Positions 60,601 through 64,000 of a stretch of DNA of 64,000 bases are shown piece by piece. The position numbers and the translations under genes were made by a program. The first letter of the stretch is position 1. Each line of letters starts with the position of its first letter. The notes below the pieces were generated by a model that saw nothing but the letters and a program-made list of their open reading frames with translations, did not search any database and was not told the origin of the DNA. The stretch lies in NCBI GenBank assembly GCA_029747015.1, contig JAKOGI010000428.1:253501-317500 (forward strand), in the 5' to 3' direction. Source of the DNA: Carnegiea gigantea. Its lineage: Eukaryota; Streptophyta; Magnoliopsida; Caryophyllales; Cactaceae.

Positions 60601-63444
60601 TGTCTACTAATGTAAATGCACACAGCATACCTGGACAAGCTCATCAGTGCCAGATATGAGTGACGGAATTTTCTCTTTAGGAAGAATTTCCACAGCTGCA
60701 CCAGTCAATTTCTTTATCTCAGACAAAGATTCAGCTCCATCTAAGCATCCAATATCACGGGAAGCAACAAGCAGCCTCGTAGTCACAATGTTATCCTTGT
60801 CTGGAACTAAATCTACAATACGGGTCTGGATATGCAATAACGCTTCCTGAGCCGGAAATAGTTCATCATCAGGCCCCTAGACAAGTTAAAAGAAGCAGAA
60901 AAGCTCAGTCTGAATCTTACAAACAGAGATGATCCTAAGCAAGATAGTGTCACAGCCTCATGCAAAAGCAGAAACCTCAGGACAGTGAAGTAGTAAAAAG
61001 TAAAAACCAAGAGAGTTGTGATATTCATCAAAATTAAGCAGAGCCACTATAAACTAAACAATTACTACCTCATCAGATGAAATGATGATTATTTGTTCAT
61101 CTGACCCATCAGTAAGATCGGACACCTTAACATCCACGCCAATCTCATTTTGAAGCAGATCCATGATACCATTGGACTCTCCTACCACACTGTCAACCCT
61201 ATCATTAGGACACAGGATTCGAAAAACAAGGTCTTCGAAAGAAGGTTGAGAGTTTTCAGCACGTGCAATTTCAGACTCATATGTATAACCACCAGAGCGA
61301 GATGGATAGTTGCTGCTCCGGTTATTGGGAGAATTTGATGGTAATCTTGACCCATATGGAGCACCATCTAGAGATGATCTGCGAGAAGTATTATTCATGC
61401 GAGGGATGAATTCATCTTCGAGATATCGATCTTCAGAATGATATCGTCCTGGCAAATGGCTTCGATCTCGATGCTGGCTCTCTTTCAAGCGTGATGAAAT
61501 AATAGCTATAGCACTCTTTACAGCATTTACATCACCAACAACCTGTTGCACAGATATGGTTACTTGTGCAACAATAAACATGTAGGAGCTGATGCAAATA
61601 CGGTTCAAGTATATAAGAAGTGTATAACGACAGAACAATAATTGAGCCCAATAAGTTGCAGGCACATTGAATTTAAGTCCTAGGAAGCTCAGAACAGCAC
61701 AGAGCTGGGAGTCCTATATGTAAAGCTTCAAATTTTGAAGGATAGACCTCTCCACTAATAGTTCAACCATTATGAACATTCCAAACATTTACACACACAC
61801 TAAGGCTACGCAGGAAGCTTTATATAACTTTTTAATGGGTGAATTTACAAGCACACACCCAACAAACTCGAAGCTTTATGTAATTACATCAATACCGATG
61901 CAAAAGATACGCACTTGCAGAATAAACAAAGAACACTGACTGCCAACATTTGCTTCACCATGAAGGATCAGATACCAACGTATACTCACAGACATTATGG
62001 CTAGCTTGATGCTAAAACTAAGCAAGTTTACAGCAAAACTGCTAATGTGAAGTCACCAAGTCTTTCACCCAACAGAAACCATTTAAGAGTAGACCAGGCG
62101 TGACACAGCTTGTTTACGCTCATCAGTATCATCCTCATTTCCTTGGAAACATTGACCAACTCCATCATTTATTTGTCACTAATTCTCGAATAGGACAATC
62201 TCATGGATAATTTTTGGTTAGCCCCCTTCGTGTGAACACTTGAGGCCAACAAACTGTCCGACTCCGTTACATCAAAATTTTATTATATAAGACAGTCTCA
62301 ACCAAAACCAGATCTTTTCGGAAACTTGCCATATTCACGGTGAATAACCATGTTCAAGGCAATAAGTGAAAATCCAGCAGAGGTTAACAAGGGCTGAATG
62401 CAATGAACCGATTATAATTTTGTGTTTTTATAGTTTATACTGTCATCAAAAAAAAAAGGAAGCGCATTGGCTACCAGAAAGAGCTGCTTATCCCTGGGAT
62501 GCGGATGCAGGACTAGGTCTCGAATAAAAAACCCTCAAGGCTATAACCCAAGTGTCCAACAAGAGCAAGTTACTTGCTCACCTCACCATTCATCTCGAAA
62601 AGGTTAATACAGAGACGCCATTCCATACCAAAGCTAAATTCCAAGCACTCAAACATGCATTCAGAAGACAATAAGAGGGATATGATTAGAAAAATGAAGA
62701 TTAAACCTGAACAATCTCCTCTCCCATTGATACACAACGAGGCAAGGTATGATCACGGGGGAGAATCCTTATTTGAGTCTTGGTCTCAATCCTCATTTGC
62801 TCAATGATCTTCCCTCCTTTCCCCAACAAACTCCCCACATGCATCCTTGACACCACCAGCCTTGTGACCACCCTCCCATTGTTGTTTCCACCACTACCAA
62901 TCCCGCTTCGGCCAGGTCCACCATAATCTCCCTCATCCCCGTAACCCTCACTCTCAAGAATCCTCTCATGAATCAAGAACAATGCCTCTTGAGCCGGCGA
63001 AAATGCCGGCATCCTGCCATCTGGGTCCCTCCTCCTGGTGTCAGAAATCTCAATAATCCTCTCCTCGTCTCCAGGCATGAGCTCATGAACATTGATCCAT
63101 GCTCCAGTATGCTGCCTAATGGCCTTAATTATGCTCCCCGATTTGCCAATCACTCCCCCTGCCTTCAAATCATGGCAGAGGATCCTATAACTGGTGGTTA
63201 CCATCGTCGAGGAGTCGGAGGTCTTTCCCCCCATTCTTCCTCCCCCACCACCGCCACCACCACCACCACCACCTCCAAATCCTCCCCCTCCACCTCCACC
63301 TCCACCGCCACCATGGTGGCGGCTGCTAGGGTAATGATGTGGGCTGGGAGCAGAGTTGTATCTGGGGCGGGTCCTGGAAAAGGGTTCGGGTTCATAGTCT
63401 TGGTGGTCATAGTAATAGCTTCTCTTAGATCTTGATCTGTCCAT
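57642..63444 (-). CDS. RCF3: Five-KH-domain RNA-binding protein RCF3/HOS5
   Basis: Eight coding exons in transcript order: 63444-62707, 61542-61069, 60876-60631, 59665-59411, 58353-58250, 58156-58042, 57945-57819 and 57661-57642 (692 residues). RCF3/HOS5 (At5g53060) is a nuclear poly(C)-binding-type KH protein. In Arabidopsis it works with the CTD phosphatase CPL1 in mRNA capping/splicing, microRNA processing and stress-gene expression. KH1 is about 85-160 with loop GKSG (100-103), KH2 about 192-265 with GKGG (208-211). KH3 is about 350-425 with the degenerate loop GESNG, KH4 about 434-510, and KH5 about 617-687 with GKSKN. A glycine tract covers residues 45-69, encoded by an impure GGN repeat. 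The final coding exon has only 20 nt and gives IQEDGP plus stop. Several introns hold long T-G or G tracts. Confidence 0.95.
57777..57809. repeat. T/G-run compound tract in RCF3 intron 7
   Basis: A T run passes into G6, then CC, then about 18 G, ending GCGCG. It lies directly inside the intron from the exon 7 donor and is antisense to RCF3. Confidence 0.9.
58217..58234. repeat. G-run in RCF3 intron 5
   Basis: About 17-18 consecutive G on the plus strand (C on the transcript), about 15 nt from the exon 5 donor. Confidence 0.9.
58880..58909. repeat. T11-G17 tract in RCF3 intron 4
   Basis: Runs of about 11-12 T then about 17 G on the plus strand (C then A on the RCF3 transcript), followed by another G-rich patch with GGGGGCCGGGGG. 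Confidence 0.9.
59975..60050. repeat. Tandem duplication, 38-bp unit, in RCF3 intron 3
   Basis: Units 59975-60012 and 60013-60050 both begin GTATACAAAATG and contain GAGCTTTGTGCCTCTAGT, with short differences between them. Confidence 0.85.
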
Positions 63445-64000
63445 GATTAACCCAAGTCAAGCTTATGTTGGGGCCTTTCTTTGTGTGGGTCAGTCCCCTT
63501 TTGTCCAGAAAACAGTGTCCAAAATCCCTTGTCAATCAAGAGGAAATTTCTGGGCAAATTTGGGTCCCTAAGTTCAGAAAAATTCAGATTGTCCTTTAAA
63601 AATCAGATCCCAGAAATCCAAAGGGTCGAATAGCATCAGGCATTGGTGAAAAAAAGTCAATAAACCAGATCCATCAGACCAAATCACTCAAGGAAATGAA
63701 GAACAAGTTCAACAGGTCGTTAGCTGCTTCTGCTACTGCTGCTTCTGCTGCATTTCATAAGCTTTGACGATTTGATTCGATCCCATTTGTCGTCTTCCTC
63801 TTCTACCTTTCTCTGTGTGTGTGTATCTGTCCTGAACGAATCTAATAAGGAGATGGGTTTTGGGTGCTTGAAGCTGAGAAACCCTAGGAGAGAGAAAGAG
63901 AACGAGAGCACGCCTGATCTGACGGGATGAGTGAGTGTATTAGAGTGTCCGTCACGATTTGCAGTGGAGGTCGTGTGTACTCAAATGCCATTTATATAGG
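63445..64000 (-). promoter_or_regulatory. RCF3 5' UTR and promoter region
   Basis: Minus-strand sequence upstream of the RCF3 start. A TATATAAA box on the minus strand at 63991-63998 is the best promoter signal, implying a leader of about 500 bp, possibly with an intron that I could not place. A CT-rich (minus-strand) leader near 63880-63910 supports 5' UTR. Confidence 0.5.

Noticed and set aside
62968..63435. 155-residue plus-strand frame opposite RCF3 exon 1
   Set aside because: It is antisense to the glycine tract and KH1/KH2 coding region; Thr/Ser-rich low complexity.
1..64000. tRNA or rRNA genes, CRISPR arrays, bacterial operons or prophage
   Set aside because: No cloverleaf with A/B boxes, no rRNA motifs and no spaced repeats were seen; the window is eukaryotic throughout.

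Overview
This is a nuclear genome window from a flowering plant, most likely a eudicot. The evidence is spliced genes with GT-AG introns of about 80-1,450 bp, AT-rich intergenic DNA, and plant-only families (IQD calmodulin-binding protein, plastid starch synthase I, phytolongin, SUEL-tailed beta-galactosidase, ABI-1-like SCAR/WAVE subunit). I could not fix the species. Frequent T-run/G-run junctions and a TS/Au-type SINE are the only lineage flavour I see.

Twelve protein-coding genes can be traced exon by exon, and every one reads through in frame. In order: IQD protein (+, 1053-3284), starch synthase I SS1 (+, 5286-11784), phytolongin (+, 13025-13843), PP2A regulator TAP46 (-, 15202-19556), alpha/beta hydrolase (+, 22259-26395), KEOPS subunit PCC1 (+, 28072-29791), ABI-1-like ABIL (-, 31263-34049), a DUF688-like unknown protein (-, 37092-37875), a long coiled-coil protein related to Arabidopsis 'RNase P p38-like' (-, 38969-41755), a kinesin-light-chain-like TPR protein (-, 44231-48757), GH35 beta-galactosidase (+, 50641-55428) and the five-KH-domain RNA-binding protein RCF3/HOS5 (-, 57642-63444).

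The genes are not an operon or a single pathway. The gene content is nevertheless informative: from memory, TAP46, the p38-like coiled-coil gene, an unknown protein, PCC1, the hydrolase, RCF3 and the TPR gene have Arabidopsis counterparts clustered around At5g53000-At5g53080. SS1 and ABIL3 are neighbours at At5g24300-At5g24310. The window therefore looks like a conserved ancestral block that was broken up in Arabidopsis.

Between and inside genes are small non-autonomous elements and simple repeats: a 5'-truncated SINE with a perfect 19-bp target duplication in SS1 intron 10, a 216-bp Tourist-like MITE with TAA duplications at 30665-30880, an inverted-repeat element upstream of PCC1, tandem duplications after the phytolongin gene, long (AT)n, (TC)n and (GA)n tracts, and recurring T-run/G-run tracts. 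One GC-AG intron was found, in ABIL. I found no CRISPR array, bacterial feature, autonomous transposon, rRNA or tRNA gene, and no clear new multigene system.
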